64,000 nucleotides of DNA from Sphingomonas sp. H160509 (GCF_024124765.2 NZ_JAMXSR020000002.1:3306001-3370000), one strand, 5' to 3'. Numbered from the stretch's first letter, positions 20,357 to 30,337 are shown. Notes: a model not told the origin generated them from the letters alone. Translations and numbers: made by a program.

Positions 20357-21375
20357 ATGACGCCAGCTTCTCCCCGATTGTCGCCCCCAATCGTCATCGC
20401 GCACCGTGGCGCGAGCGGTCTGCGGCCCGAGCATACGCTGGCGGCCTATTCGCTCGCGATCGATCAGGGCGCGGACTTCATCGAGCCCGATCTTGTCCCG
20501 ACCAAGGACGACGTCCTCGTCGCCCGCCACGAGAACAACATCGCGGAGACGACCAACGTCGCCGACCATCCCGGAATTCGCCGCGCGGAAAACCACGAAG
20601 ACGATCGACGGCCAGACGATGACCGGCTGGTTCGTCGAGGATTTCACGCTCGCCGAACTGAAGACGCTGCGCGCGAAGGAGCGCCTGCCCAAGCTGCGCC
20701 CCGCGAACACCGCCTATGACGGCCAGTTCCAGATCCCCACGCTTGCCGAGATTATCGTGCTCGCCAAGCGCCGCACGACCGAGACGGGCCGGACGATCGG
20801 CATCTATCCCGAGACCAAGCATCCGACCTATTTCGCCAAGATCGGCCATCCGACCGACGCGAAACTGGTCGCCGAATTGCGCGAGGCTGGCTGGGATTCG
20901 GCCAAAGCGCCCGTGTTCATCCAGTCGTTCGAGGTCGCCAACCTCCAGCGCCTCCACACAATGACCAAGGTCCGCCTGATCCAACTAATGGACGGGGGAG
21001 GGCGGTCCCGCCGACGGCGCGCAGCCGAGCTACAAGGCGATGATCACGCCGGAAGGCCTGAAGGCGGTCGCCGCCTACGCCTACGGCATCGGCCCGAACA
21101 AGAGCTCGCTCTGGACCGACGCGACCCCGACCACGCTGGTCGCCGACGCGCACGCCGCCGGCCTGCGGGTCCACCCCTGGACCTACCGCGCCGAAAACTA
21201 TTTCGAACCAACCCGCTTCCGCCGTGGCACCGACCCCGCCGCGCACGGCGACATTGCCGCGGAGATCGACGCAGGGCTTGCACAAGGTATCGACGGTTTC
21301 TTCACCGACTTTCCGCTATACGGGGCTCAGGCGCGCGACCGAGCCCAGGGAACTGCGCGTGCAGGAGTAAAGTAA
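20357..21375 (+). CDS. glpQ: glycerophosphodiester phosphodiesterase, two frame breaks
   Basis: About 338 residues of a GDPD TIM barrel: [14 protein letters not shown] carries the catalytic HRxxxxxxPENT-type motif (Glu-His here), then [24 protein letters not shown] and a final DGFFTDFP. It hydrolyses deacylated phospholipid diesters to glycerol-3-phosphate. Frame breaks lie at 20570-20572 (DHP to EFAARKT) and near 21000-21002 (QLMDGGG to PADGAQ). In-frame codons immediately before ATG 20357 encode [19 protein letters not shown], a good signal-peptide core without a start codon. An indel near 20288 would connect it to ATG 20272. A periplasmic enzyme is thus likely, and the true start is probably 20272. 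Confidence 0.87.
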
Positions 21376-21654
21376 ATGCGTAAGGTTCTTCCCGTACTCG
21401 CGGTGCTGCCGTTCCTCGTAAGTGGCTGCATCAGCACGGCAACCTCGATCGTGAAGGCACCATTCCAGGTTGCCGGCAAGGCGGTCGACTGGACTACGAC
21501 CAGCCAGGAAGAATCGGACCGCAACTACGGCAAGAAGATGCGCAAGCAGGAAGCCGAAGAGGGCAAGCAGCGCAAGGAACTGGCTAAACGCTGCAAGAAG
21601 GACCCGAGGCGCTCGGAATGCGGCCAATACCAAGGTTATCGCGCGGGAAACTGA
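21376..21654 (+). CDS. small lipoprotein of unknown function
   Basis: A 92-residue protein starting directly after the glpQ stop. It has a lipoprotein signal MRKVLPVLAVLPFLVSG with Cys at 18 as the predicted lipidated residue. The mature part is short and highly charged (residues 46-80 are rich in Lys, Glu and Arg), with two further Cys in KRCKKDPRRSEC. The membership of a named family is not recognised. Likely co-transcribed with the periplasmic phosphodiesterase and anchored to a membrane. Confidence 0.7.
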   Translation: MRKVLPVLAVLPFLVSGCISTATSIVKAPFQVAGKAVDWTTTSQEESDRNYGKKMRKQEAEEGKQRKELAKRCKKDPRRSECGQYQGYRAGN

Positions 21655-21663
21655 GCTCCCTTC

Positions 21664-21770
21664 TACCACCCCGGCGAAGGCCGGGGCCCAGTTGGGAAAC
21701 AGAAGTAACGTAGCGCTGCGCTCAGTCAGCAACGTCCCCCAACTGGACCCCGGCCTCCGCCGGGGTGGTG
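21664..21770. repeat. class B palindromic element
   Basis: Left core CCCCGGCGAAGGCCGGGG then CCCAGTTGGG; right arm CCAACTGGACCCCGGCCTCC and on. Loop about 45 bases. Confidence 0.88.
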
Positions 21771-21794
21771 CTCCGAGCCAATGTTCCCTGACTT

Positions 21795-21855
21795 CCTTGT
21801 TCTCCCGCGAAGGCGGGAGCCCAGTCTGGACTCCCGCCTTCGCGGGAGAACAAGG
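21795..21855. repeat. class A palindromic element, short-loop form
   Basis: 61-bp inverted repeat from CCTTGTTCTCCC to GGGAGAACAAGG, with cores CCCGCGAAGGCGGG and CCCGCCTTCGCGGG around AGCCCAGTCTGGACT. Arms are perfectly complementary through the outer 17 bases. Confidence 0.9.
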
Positions 21856-21891
21856 AAGCGGGAGAACAAGCTGGGGGGTTCGCGACAGCCC

Positions 21892-22556
21892 CTAAAACCA
21901 CCCCATCACAGTAACCGGAAACGGCGTCCACCACCCAACCCGAACCCCGGCAAACCGAAGCGCATCCCCCGTCCACGCATTACACGTCCGCACCGCGCTA
22001 TACCGCCCGTTAGCCTCATAAAACGCATCATACCCGGCATACCCCCGATACCGCGCACCCCCATCGCGAAAGCTCGCCCGGATATATGCCGCCAACCGCC
22101 GATACTGCGCCGGCGTCACCACGATCTCCCGAGGCCCATCCCCGGCACGCGGCCTCGGCAGATGATCGACATGCATCAACGTCCGATCACTCCCGACCGC
22201 CGAAGCAACCACGGTGCGCAGCTTCACGTCAGCCCAGGTCGGCGCCTCGAGATAAAACGCCTTCTCCCCCATCCGAAAGACACATGATCGAACGCCCCAT
22301 ACCGCGGATCGCGCAAATCCTCCGCCCGAGCCACCCCGCGCCAGTCCACCCCGGCCGCCACCTTCGGCATGATTATCCCGGTATGCACGCCATTGCTCTC
22401 GACGAAGATATGCACGCCCTCCGAAGGCGCCCGCCAGTGGCGATTGCTCGGGATCGACCCGCCGACCAGCCCCGCCACCGCATAGCTCGCGACCAGGCCG
22501 AACACCGCCGCGATCGCCCGTAAAATCCACTTAACCCAACGCGTTTCCGTCTTCAT
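21892..22556 (-). CDS. TIGR02117/DUF2459 family protein, one frame break
   Basis: About 221 residues. One N-terminal membrane anchor (about residues 8-32, WILRAIAAVFGLVASYAVAG) is followed by a soluble domain with HIFVESNGVHTGIIMP and, late, CNAWTGDALRFAGV. These fit the DUF2459 family, whose conserved His and Cys suggest a papain-like amidase fold; activity is unproven. The frame breaks at the C5 run 22266-22270 (SFGWG to EKAFYLE). It is divergent from phhA with only 22 bases between start codons, so the two promoters must overlap each other's coding region or UTR. Confidence 0.75.
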
Positions 22557-22578
22557 TCCGTCATGCTAGACCACCCGC

Positions 22579-23457
22579 ATGGCCAATGACACACACGTAC
22601 TGAGCACCCCGCCCGAAGGCGCTCCCGACTGGACGATCCCGCAGAACTGGGCGGACTACACCGCGGAGGATCACGCGACCTGGGACACGCTGTTCGCGCG
22701 CCAGTCGAAGCTGCTCCCCGGCCGCGCCTCGAACGCCTGGCTGCGCGGGCTCGATGTCCTGAAGCTGTCGAAACCCGGCATTCCCGATTTCGAGGAACTG
22801 TCCGAACGCCTGACCAAGCTCACCGGCTGGTCGGTCGTCGCGGTCCCCGGCCTCGTCCCCGACGACGTGTTCTTCGACCACATGGCGAACCGCCGCTTCG
22901 TCGCGGGCAACTTCATCCGCCGCCCCGACCAGCTCGACTATCTGCAGGAACCCGACGTCTTCCACGACGTGTTCGGCCACGTCCCGATGCTCGCCGACCC
23001 GGTCTTCGCCGACTACCTCGCCGCCTACGGCCGCGGCGGCCAGCGTGCGCTGGGGCTCGACGCGTTGAAATACTTGGGACGGCTCTACTGGTACACCGTC
23101 GAGTTCGGTCTGATCGCCGAACCCGAAGGCCTGCGCATCTACGGGTCGGGCATCGTCTCCAGCTACGCGGAAACCCGCTTCGCGCTCGACGATCCGAGCC
23201 CCAACCGGATCGCACTGGACTTGGCCCGCGTGATGCGCACCGAGTACCGGATCGACGATTTCCAGCAGAACTACTTCGTCATTCCGAGCTTCGAGGAGTT
23301 GTTGAGACTGACGGTAGAGACCGACTTCGCGCCACTGTACGAAGAGCTGAAGGCGCTCCCGGATATCCCGGTCGCGCGGATCGAACCGGGCGATGTGGTG
23401 ATCACCGAGGGCACGCAGGCGTACGCGACGTCGAAGGCGTCCGCTGAGACCGCATAA
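22579..23457 (+). CDS. phhA: phenylalanine 4-monooxygenase
   Basis: A 292-residue aromatic amino-acid hydroxylase that converts phenylalanine to tyrosine with tetrahydropterin and oxygen. The non-haem iron ligands are visible as His129 and His134 in FHDVFGHVPML and Glu175 in WYTVEFGL. The pterin-site region IRRPDQLDYLQEPD precedes them. Length fits the bacterial monomeric enzyme, without the regulatory ACT domain of animal homologues. No pterin dehydratase gene lies next to it in this window. Confidence 0.95.
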   Translation: MANDTHVLSTPPEGAPDWTIPQNWADYTAEDHATWDTLFARQSKLLPGRASNAWLRGLDVLKLSKPGIPDFEELSERLTKLTGWSVVAVPGLVPDDVFFDHMANRRFVAGNFIRRPDQLDYLQEPDVFHDVFGHVPMLADPVFADYLAAYGRGGQRALGLDALKYLGRLYWYTVEFGLIAEPEGLRIYGSGIVSSYAETRFALDDPSPNRIALDLARVMRTEYRIDDFQQNYFVIPSFEELLRLTVETDFAPLYEELKALPDIPVARIEPGDVVITEGTQAYATSKASAETA

Positions 23458-23492
23458 GCTTCGCTCAAAAAAGGCCACTACCCAGGAGCGGC

Positions 23493-23587
23493 CACCCCCC
23501 GGCGAAGGCCGGGGCCCAGTTGGGATAGCGGTGCGGTTCTATCGCAAGGGTTCACCCAACTGGGCCCCGGCCTCCGCCGGGGTGGTG
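23493..23587. repeat. class B palindromic element
   Basis: Left core CCGGCGAAGGCCGG followed by GGCCCAGTTGGG, right arm CCCAACTGGGCCCCGGCCTC. Loop about 25 bases. It lies just after phhA. Confidence 0.88.
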
Positions 23588-23608
23588 TTAGCTGTGGGGT
23601 GAGCACAA

Positions 23609-23694
23609 CCCTTCCCAGCGTGTTCCCCCGCGAAGGCGGGGGCCCAGACTGGACCCCCGCCTTCGCGGGGGGAACAACCTTCTGCTGGGAAGGG
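23609..23694. repeat. class A palindromic element with extended arms
   Basis: Cores CCCCCGCGAAGGCGGGGG and CCCCCGCCTTCGCGGGGG. The pairing extends outward through an additional CCTTCCCAGC / GCTGGGAAGG pair, making this the longest class A copy here. Confidence 0.87.
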
Positions 23695-23732
23695 GGTACT
23701 CTAGATATCCAGCGCCCACCCATCGCGCCCCC

Positions 23733-24638
23733 TTAGGATCGAACGGCCCCTCCGCCACGAACCTCTCCGCCCCCCGCCTTCAACCGAAGCACACTCCAGT
23801 CCCCCCGCCGGTCGACCGCCTCGAGCGAACACCCGCAAGCCTCATACGCCGCGACAACCCCAGCCCGCTGCGTCTCCAGCAACCCGGCAAGAACAATCGT
23901 AGCCCCCACATCCGAAATAGACGCAATCTCCGGCGCCATAGACACCAGCGGCCCCGCCAGAATGTTCGCAATCACCAGATCATACGGCGCCCGAACCACG
24001 ATCGCATCGTCCAGCGTGCCGTCCGCAACCACCAGATCGATCCCCTCGACCCCATTGAGCGCCGCATTCTCCGCCGTCACATCGATCGAGACCGGATCGA
24101 TATCCGTCCCCATCACCGCAGCCGCAGGCCACAAATGCGCCGCCGCAAACGCCAGCAACCCAGTCCCCGTCCCGATATCGATCACGTTCGCAAACGTCGC
24201 ATCGGCCAACCCGTCGAGCATCGCCAGACACCCACTGGTCGTCTCATGATGCCCCGTCCCGAACGCACGGCTAGCCTCGATCAAAAACGCCCTCTGGTCC
24301 GCCGGCACCGCGCCCGCATGCGCGCCCGTATGCACGAAGAATCGCCCGACCGACAAAGGCTCGAGCCCGGCCTGGCTCATCGTCACCCAGTCCGCATCAC
24401 CCAACCGCTCGACCGCGATCGCTGCCCCCGCTGCACTCGGCACCAGCGCCCGCACCGCCGCGACCGTCTCCGCCGCCGGCTCATGCTCGAAATACGCATC
24501 GAGCCGCCACGACTCGACGTCGTCCTCGATCTCCTCGGTGGTCATTAACACGCCGTCGATCGTCAGATCGTCGCTCGCATCGATCGCCTCCGCCTCCGCC
24601 CGCGTGCAGGGGAGGGTGAGCTTCCAACTATCGGACAT
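23733..24638 (-). CDS. prmA: ribosomal protein L11 methyltransferase
   Basis: A 301-residue SAM methyltransferase. Motif I is VIDIGTGTGLLAFAA (residue about 152), preceded by the PrmA segment RAFGTGHHETTSGCL, and followed by the motif IV-like VIANILAGPL. PrmA trimethylates ribosomal protein L11. The last dozen residues (GGGEVRGGGAVRS) extend beyond the typical end and may come from read-through of a small indel. The start overlaps the 3' end of the SDR gene by 11 bases, so the two genes are probably co-transcribed. Confidence 0.9.
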   Translation of the reverse strand: MSDSWKLTLPCTRAEAEAIDASDDLTIDGVLMTTEEIEDDVESWRLDAYFEHEPAAETVAAVRALVPSAAGAAIAVERLGDADWVTMSQAGLEPLSVGRFFVHTGAHAGAVPADQRAFLIEASRAFGTGHHETTSGCLAMLDGLADATFANVIDIGTGTGLLAFAAAHLWPAAAVMGTDIDPVSIDVTAENAALNGVEGIDLVVADGTLDDAIVVRAPYDLVIANILAGPLVSMAPEIASISDVGATIVLAGLLETQRAGVVAAYEACGCSLEAVDRRGDWSVLRLKAGGGEVRGGGAVRS

Positions 24639-25317
24639 AGCTCGCCCCGTTCACGTCGATCACCGAGCCCGTCATCGAGGCCGGTGCCTCAAGCGCGAGA
24701 AACTTCGCCGCCGCCGCGATCTCTTCCGGTGCAGCAACCCGCCCGAGCGGAATATCTGCCAGCAACGCCTCGCCGCCACGGCTCGACAGATAATCCTCCG
24801 CCATCCCGGTCATCGTGAACCCCGGGCACACCGCAAACGCCAGGATGCCCTCCCGAGCATAGCCCCGAGCGATCGTCTTGGTCATCGCCACCATCCCCGC
24901 CTTCGACGCGGCATAATGCCAATGCGCCGGCGAATCCCCGCGATACGCCGCCCGGCTCGCGATATTGACGATCCTCCCGCCGACACCCCGAGCCTGCCAA
25001 TGCAGCACCGCCAACCGGCACAGCTCGGCCGACGCGGTCAGGTTGATCCGCATCGTCCGCTCCCACTGCGCGGTCCAGTCGTCGTCGGCGAGCGGCGATG
25101 CCTCGAACACCCCCGCATTGTTGATCAGCACATCAATCGTGCCGCCAGCCTGCTCCAACGCGGCGTTCCACAACGCAGTCGGCCCCGCAGAATCGCTAAA
25201 GTCGGCCGGGATACCGCTAGCGGTCCCATGCCCGATGACGGTCGCGCTGGCCTCGGTCAGCGCAGCATGAATAGCCGCGCCGATACCGCGGCTAGAGCCT
25301 GTAAGAAGAATGGTCAT
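24628..25317 (-). CDS. short-chain dehydrogenase/reductase (FabG-like)
   Basis: A 229-residue classical SDR: cofactor loop TGSSRGIG (residues 6-13), NNAG near residue 66, catalytic Ser in NIASRAA and the Y-x3-K pair in HYAASKAGM. Also present are CPGFTMTGM and a C-terminal GSVIDVNGASYVR of FabG style. It is an NAD(P)H-dependent oxidoreductase of the Rossmann fold; the substrate is not deducible. Upstream partner of prmA in a two-gene unit. Confidence 0.9.
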   Translation of the reverse strand: MTILLTGSSRGIGAAIHAALTEASATVIGHGTASGIPADFSDSAGPTALWNAALEQAGGTIDVLINNAGVFEASPLADDDWTAQWERTMRINLTASAELCRLAVLHWQARGVGGRIVNIASRAAYRGDSPAHWHYAASKAGMVAMTKTIARGYAREGILAFAVCPGFTMTGMAEDYLSSRGGEALLADIPLGRVAAPEEIAAAAKFLALEAPASMTGSVIDVNGASYVR

Positions 25318-25386
25318 GCCGCACCTCTAGCGCGCGCCACGCCGCCTCGTCACGCCAATCCCGCACCCACGGACGATAGCCCGCAA

Positions 25387-26745
25387 CTAGGCAGCAACCT
25401 TCGCGACGAAATCGCCCGCGCTGTTCTTCAGGTTGCTGAGCCGCCCGTCGAGCACGTCGAACCCGCGACCCACCCCGTCGATCTCGGTCGCGACCGTCTC
25501 GGTATCCTCGCGGATCGCGGCGATCGTGTTGGACATCGAATCCGCCGCCAGCGCGGTCTCGTCTACCGCCGCGGTGATCGCGGTGACCGTCTGCGCCTGC
25601 GCCTCCATAGCATAGCGGATGCGGTCGGCGCTTTCCTGCACCTCGGCGACGGTCGACTTGATCGACGCATTGGTCTCCACGGTCGAGCGCGTCGCCGACT
25701 GGATCGCGGCGATCTTCGCGGCGATGTCGTCGGTCGCCCGCGCGGTCTGGTTGGCGAGGCTCTTCACCTCCTGCGCCACCACCGCGAACCCGCGCCCGGC
25801 ATCGCCCGCGCGCGCCGCCTCGATCGTCGCGTTCAGCGCGAGCAGGTTGGTCTGCCCGGCAATGTCGCGGATCAGCCCCAGGATCGACTCGATCGACTTC
25901 GCATGGTCGCTCAGCGTTTCCGACATGCCGACCGCTTGGCCAGCCTGCGCCGATGCCCGATTGGCAATCTCTGCGGCCGCCTCAACCTCGGTCCGCGCAT
26001 CCTCGATCGCACGGATCAGGCCGGCGGCGGTCTGCGCCGCTTCGCGCATCGCTACCGCGGACTGTTCTGCGGCGGCCGCGACTTCGCTCGCCTTGCCGAG
26101 CACCGCACGCGTCGAGGCCGAACTCCGCAGCGCCTGTTCGCGCAGCATATGCCCCTCGTCGGTCGCGGTTTCGACCATCGCCGCGATGCCGTCGCGGAAC
26201 TCCGCCGCCAGCGTGTCGCGCGCGACCTGCGCGGTATGCATCTGGTACCGGTTATAGATCGCGACGGTGATCTCGCCCTCCAGCGCCGACAGCCGCATCA
26301 GCGTGTCGATGAACACCGGCAGCTTCGGATCCGACCGATCGACCCGCCGCATCAGCACGTCGAGCGCGGCGCGGTCGCTGGCGCTGATCATCGACAGCAG
26401 CGCCATCGGCGATACGTCGGCGACATACGCCGTCGCGACCGACCGCTCGATCGATTCGATCCAGGCGCGTCCACTCGTGTCCAGGAAGCGATTGCGCAGG
26501 AACGTGCAACCGATCTCGATCATCTGGTCGGTTTCGTGCGGCGCCCAGATCCGTTCGTCGGAAAAACACTGCAGCCACTGTTCCCAGAACGCCCTGGACA
26601 CATGCGTGATCTCGGGCGCCAGCGCCGCCCAGACTTCGCGGCTCGCGCCCGTCAGCGATCCGTCGAAATCGAACACCCGCAGCCGCGCCATCAGGTCGAC
26701 GGAAGCCGCGATCGAGCCGGGGGCCGGCAGGTCGTTGGTGGTCAA
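25387..26745 (-). CDS. soluble methyl-accepting chemotaxis protein with protoglobin-like N-domain
   Basis: A 452-residue protein without membrane segments. Residues about 20-180 are helical and resemble the protoglobin sensor domain of globin-coupled chemoreceptors (RLRVFDFDG start, [10 protein letters not shown] end). Residues about 215-440 are an MCP signalling coiled coil, with the conserved hairpin tip [20 protein letters not shown] and [15 protein letters not shown]. In canonical globin sensors the helix-F segment has IGxxH with the haem-ligating His; here the aligned segment is IGCTF, so haem binding is doubtful. It would signal to a CheA kinase from the cytoplasm. No che genes are nearby. 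Confidence 0.8.
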   Translation of the reverse strand: MTTNDLPAPGSIAASVDLMARLRVFDFDGSLTGASREVWAALAPEITHVSRAFWEQWLQCFSDERIWAPHETDQMIEIGCTFLRNRFLDTSGRAWIESIERSVATAYVADVSPMALLSMISASDRAALDVLMRRVDRSDPKLPVFIDTLMRLSALEGEITVAIYNRYQMHTAQVARDTLAAEFRDGIAAMVETATDEGHMLREQALRSSASTRAVLGKASEVAAAAEQSAVAMREAAQTAAGLIRAIEDARTEVEAAAEIANRASAQAGQAVGMSETLSDHAKSIESILGLIRDIAGQTNLLALNATIEAARAGDAGRGFAVVAQEVKSLANQTARATDDIAAKIAAIQSATRSTVETNASIKSTVAEVQESADRIRYAMEAQAQTVTAITAAVDETALAADSMSNTIAAIREDTETVATEIDGVGRGFDVLDGRLSNLKNSAGDFVAKVAA

Positions 26746-26997
26746 GACGGTGAACTCCGGATCGAATGTACGACGCCATCGCTACACGCCATGTCTTAAG
26801 GGCTGGTTAGGGATCGACGTCACGTCACGTGTATGGCCATCGTGTCCCGCACGGCATCACGCCCGCGGTGTCATGGGTTATCGGACCGGCCCCAATGGGT
26901 TGCATCGCAGCACGCGGTGGCTAATAGGTCGCCCAATCTATATATTCTGGACCAAGCTGTTCTTGGTTCGTCATCTTCTGGTTCGAGGACTCCGCCC

Positions 26998-27408
26998 TTG
27001 GCATCGCGCAACCCGGCACGCCCGCTTTCTCCCCATCTGCAGGTCTATAAATGGGGCCCGCACATGCTGGTCTCGATCCTGCACCGCGTGACCGGCAGCG
27101 GGATGGCGACCGTCGGCAGCATTCTGCTCGTTTGGTGGCTCGCCGCGATCGCGTCGGGCGATCAAGCGTACGCGACCTTCGTCGACGTGTTCACCACCGA
27201 CACCGGCCGGCTCAACATCCTCGGCTATATCATCGCGGTCGGGCTGACGCTGTCGCTGTTCCAGCACATGATGACCGGGATTCGCCACATGGTGCTTGAT
27301 ATCGGCGCCGGCTACGAACTGAAGCGCAACAAGATGGGCGCGATTGCGACGATGGTCGCGAGCGTAGCGCTGACGGTTGTGTTCTGGCTCTACATGGGGA
27401 TCAAGTAA
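26998..27408 (+). CDS. sdhC: succinate dehydrogenase cytochrome b556 subunit
   Basis: 136 residues, three membrane helices (about residues 30-53, 72-96 and 112-133). The N-terminal motif RPLSPHLQVYKW is the SdhC signature, and HRVTGSGM (haem/quinone region) follows. It anchors SdhAB in the inner membrane. The start chosen is TTG at 26998, which gives (M)ASRNPARPLSPH and has GAGGA about 8 bases upstream; no ATG sits in a suitable position, and the frame further upstream does not look like SdhC. The stop overlaps the sdhD start (TAATG). Confidence 0.88.
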   Translation: MASRNPARPLSPHLQVYKWGPHMLVSILHRVTGSGMATVGSILLVWWLAAIASGDQAYATFVDVFTTDTGRLNILGYIIAVGLTLSLFQHMMTGIRHMVLDIGAGYELKRNKMGAIATMVASVALTVVFWLYMGIK

Positions 27409-27794
27409 TGGGTTCGGGTACGGCAATCGGTCGCGTCCGCGGCCTGGGCAGCGCCAAGCACGGCGCGCATCACTGGTGGCAGCAGCGCCTGACGGCGGGC
27501 TCGAACCTGTTCCTCATGCTCTGGCTGATGATTTCGGTCGCGCGGATGCCCGGCTATGATTACGCCGCTGTCCATCTGTGGCTGCAGTCGGCCTGGGTCG
27601 CAGTGCCGATGGCGCTGCTGATCCTGTCGGTGTTCTATCACTTCCGTCTCGGTCTGCAGGTCGTGATCGAGGATTACCAGCATGGCGAGAGCCGTGTCGT
27701 GACGATGATCCTCCTCAACCTGTTCACCTTCACGCTGGGCGGCATCGCCCTGTTCGCGATCCTGAAGGTCGCCTTCTCCGGAGCTCCCGCGTAA
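27408..27794 (+). CDS. sdhD: succinate dehydrogenase hydrophobic membrane anchor
   Basis: 128 residues with three membrane helices (about 32-50, 62-85 and 97-122). The N-terminal part has [17 protein letters not shown], typical of alphaproteobacterial SdhD, and [13 protein letters not shown] carries the conserved His/Asp-Tyr of the haem and ubiquinone site. It starts within the sdhC stop and its own stop overlaps the sdhA ATG, so translation of C, D and A is tightly coupled. Confidence 0.93.
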   Translation: MGSGTAIGRVRGLGSAKHGAHHWWQQRLTAGSNLFLMLWLMISVARMPGYDYAAVHLWLQSAWVAVPMALLILSVFYHFRLGLQVVIEDYQHGESRVVTMILLNLFTFTLGGIALFAILKVAFSGAPA

Positions 27795-29595
27795 TGTCAG
27801 CTGCCTACAAGATCATCGATCATACCTATGATGCGGTCGTCGTCGGTGCCGGCGGCTCCGGCCTGCGCGCGACGATGGGCATCGCCGAGAGCGGCCTGAA
27901 GACCGCGTGCATCACGAAGGTCTTCCCGACCCGTAGCCACACCGTCGCCGCACAGGGCGGCATCGCCGCCAGCCTCGGCAACAACTCGCCGGATCACTGG
28001 ACCTGGCACATGTTCGACACCGTCAAGGGTTCCGACTGGCTCGGCGACCAGGACGCGATCGAGTATCTCTGCCGCGAGGCCCCGCAGGCGGTCTACGAGC
28101 TCGAACACGCCGGCATGCCGTTCAGCCGTAACGAGAACGGCACGATCTATCAGCGTCCGTTCGGCGGCCACATGCAGAACATGGGCGAGGGGCCTCCGGT
28201 CCAGCGCACCGCCGCCGCCGCCGATCGCACCGGCCACGCCATGCTCCATGCGCTGTATCAGCAGAGCCTGAAGTACAACACGGACTTCTTCGTCGAGTAT
28301 TTCGCGCTCGACCTGATCATGGAGAACGGCGTCTGCCGCGGCGTCATCGCGCTGTGCATGGAAGACGGCTCGATCCACCGCTTCCGCAGCCACCAGACCG
28401 TGCTCGCCACCGGCGGTTACGGCCGTGTCTATTTCTCGGCGACCTCGGCGCACACCTGCACCGGCGACGGCAACGCGATGGTGCTCCGCGCCGGCCTGCC
28501 GCTCCAGGACATGGAGTTCGTCCAGTTCCACCCTACCGGCATCTACGGCGCGGGCGTGCTCATCACCGAGGGCGCACGCGGTGAGGGCGGTTACCTGACC
28601 AACTCCGAGGGCGAGCGCTTCATGGAGCGCTATGCCCCGTCGGCGAAGGACCTCGCCTCACGCGACGTCGTCAGCCGCTCGATGGCGCTCGAAATGCGTG
28701 AAGGCCGCGGCGTCGGCAAGAACGGCGACCACATTTTCCTTCACCTCGATCACATCGATCCCAAGGTGCTCGCCGAGCGCCTGCCGGGCATCACCGAGAC
28801 TGGGAAAGTCTTCGCCGGCGTCGATCTCACGCGCCAGCCGCTGCCCGTCACGCCGACCGTGCACTACAACATGGGCGGCATCCCGACCAACTTCCACGGC
28901 GAGGTCGTCAACCTCGTCGACGGCAACCCCGACGCGGTCGTCCCCGGCCTGTTCGCGGTTGGTGAGGCAGCGTGCGTCTCGGTCCACGGCGCCAACCGCC
29001 TCGGCTCGAACAGCCTGATCGATCTCGTGGTGTTCGGCCGCGCGACCGGCCTGCGCATCAAGGACACGCTGAAGCCCGGTACCGCGCACGCGCCGCTGCC
29101 CAAGGGCTCGGAAGACCTCGCGCTGACGCGTCTCGACCATTTCCGCAACGCGAGCGGCGGCTCGCCGACCGCGCAGATCCGTCTCGACATGCAGCAGACC
29201 ATGCAGAAGCATTGCGCGGTGTTCCGCGACACCGAACTGCTCAACCAGGGCGTCGAGAAGATGGCCGGGATCTACAGCCGGATGACCGACGTCGCCGTGA
29301 AGGATCGCAGCATGATCTGGAACACCGATCTGGTCGAGACGATGGAGCTCGACAATCTGATCGGCCAGGCGGTCGTGACGATGAACTCGGCGGCCAACCG
29401 CACCGAGTCGCGTGGCGCACACATGCACGAGGATTTCCCGAGCGCGACGACGCGAACTGGATGAAGCACACCATCACGACCTTCAACGGCTGGGGCGGCA
29501 AGGGCGGCGAGACCAAGATCGATTTCCGCCCGGTCCACGATTACACGCTCACCGACGACATCGACTACATCAAACCCAAGAAGCGGGTATACTGA
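27794..29595 (+). CDS. sdhA: succinate dehydrogenase flavoprotein subunit, one frame break
   Basis: About 600 residues. FAD-binding [15 protein letters not shown] (residue about 15), the covalent-FAD region [14 protein letters not shown], active-site [20 protein letters not shown] and a C-terminal [11 protein letters not shown]. It oxidises succinate to fumarate and passes electrons to SdhB. The frame is lost at 29437-29439 (HEDFP), where one C is missing from a run; the last about 50 residues, [11 protein letters not shown] onward, continue in the next frame and are fully family-like. An error is more likely than loss of function in this central enzyme. Confidence 0.95.
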
Positions 29596-29868
29596 TGACC
29601 TGGGCCATCATCGCGATCGGGTTCCTCGTGCCCGTCGCGGTGGGGCTCCTGACGCGCTTCCAACCGATGATCGCCGGCTTCCTGTGGCCGGTGGTCGTCG
29701 CGATCCTGACCGCGATCTACGTCTTCGCCATCGAACCCCGCGGCGTGGGCGAAGAACCCCAAAAAAATAGCGATCACCTTCTACGCCCTCTTCTCGCTCG
29801 TCGGCGGCGTGCCGGGCGGCCTGGTAGGCTGGATCCTCCAGTACAAGCGCTCGGCCGGAAAGGCCTGA
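29595..29868 (+). CDS. small hypothetical membrane protein in the sdh cluster, one frame break
   Basis: About 90 residues, starting in the sdhA stop (TGATG). It has an N-terminal helix ([19 protein letters not shown]), a second helix (FLWPVVVAILTAIYVFAIEP), and after a frame break at the CCCC/A7 junction (29757-29767) a third (ITFYALFSLVGGVPGGLVGW) ending QYKRSAGKA. The coupling to sdhA suggests a role in, or co-expression with, complex II. No named family is recognised. It is easily missed because the frame break hides the second half. Confidence 0.6.
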
Positions 29869-29875
29869 CCCTCTC

Positions 29876-29934
29876 CTTGTTCTCCCGCGAAGGCGGGAGC
29901 CCAGTCTGGATCCCCGCCTACGCGGGGAAACAAG
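29876..29934. repeat. class A palindromic element, short-loop form
   Basis: Cores CCCGCGAAGGCGGG and CCCCGCCTACGCGGGG around AGCCCAGTCTGGAT, flanked by CTTGTT and AACAAG. It separates the sdhCDA unit from the toxin-antitoxin pair. Confidence 0.88.
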
Positions 29935-30088
29935 CTTTAGGCGTTCGACCAGGCGGCCTGTCCTGTGATCCGAAGATTGATTTCATGAGATGCGTCGTCG
30001 GACATCGACGGGCAGTGGCCAACAGTGGCGTCAAACGCCGTTTCCGCGTACACCAATCCCAGTAATCCGCGGAAAGACGAGGTTGGAC

Positions 30089-30337
30089 ATGGCGCACTGG
30101 ACGATCCGTGCAGACTACGACCCCGAAGCCAGCGTCTGGTATTCGGTAGACGGCGACATCCCCGGTTTTGCTGCCGACGCCGCCACGCTGGAAGCACTAG
30201 TGGAAAAAGCCGCGGCGATGCTGCCCGACCTGCTCGACATTCACACCAACGATATCGCCGATCCCACGCGCCTCGCCGGCCCGCACCGCATTCGGATCAT
30301 CGCACACCACGAACGCGATTTTGAGATCGCGGCCTAA
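30089..30337 (+). CDS. DUF1902/HicB-like antitoxin
   Basis: 82 residues: WTIRADYDPEASVWYSVDGD, then IPGFAADAATLEALVEKAAA and a terminal RIRIIAHHERDF. This matches the HicB-like partial RNase H fold of DUF1902 proteins, which neutralise HicA toxins. It lacks a C-terminal DNA-binding domain, so autoregulation by this protein alone is uncertain. The start ATG 30089 follows AAAGACGAGG. The toxin gene begins 6 bases after its stop. The antitoxin-first order is the reverse of classical hicAB. Confidence 0.82.
   Translation: MAHWTIRADYDPEASVWYSVDGDIPGFAADAATLEALVEKAAAMLPDLLDIHTNDIADPTRLAGPHRIRIIAHHERDFEIAA

Noticed and set aside
24538..26799. Long plus-strand open frame of about 750 codons
   Set aside because: Antisense to the SDR and chemoreceptor genes; a typical high-GC shadow.
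27794..29595. sdhA as a pseudogene
   Set aside because: A single missing C restores the full protein, and many other essential genes show the same kind of break.
29876..29934. Class A palindromes as ordinary rho-independent terminators
   Set aside because: They lack T-runs, occur also between co-directional operon genes and inside macB, and share sequence over long distances, so they are dispersed repeats first.
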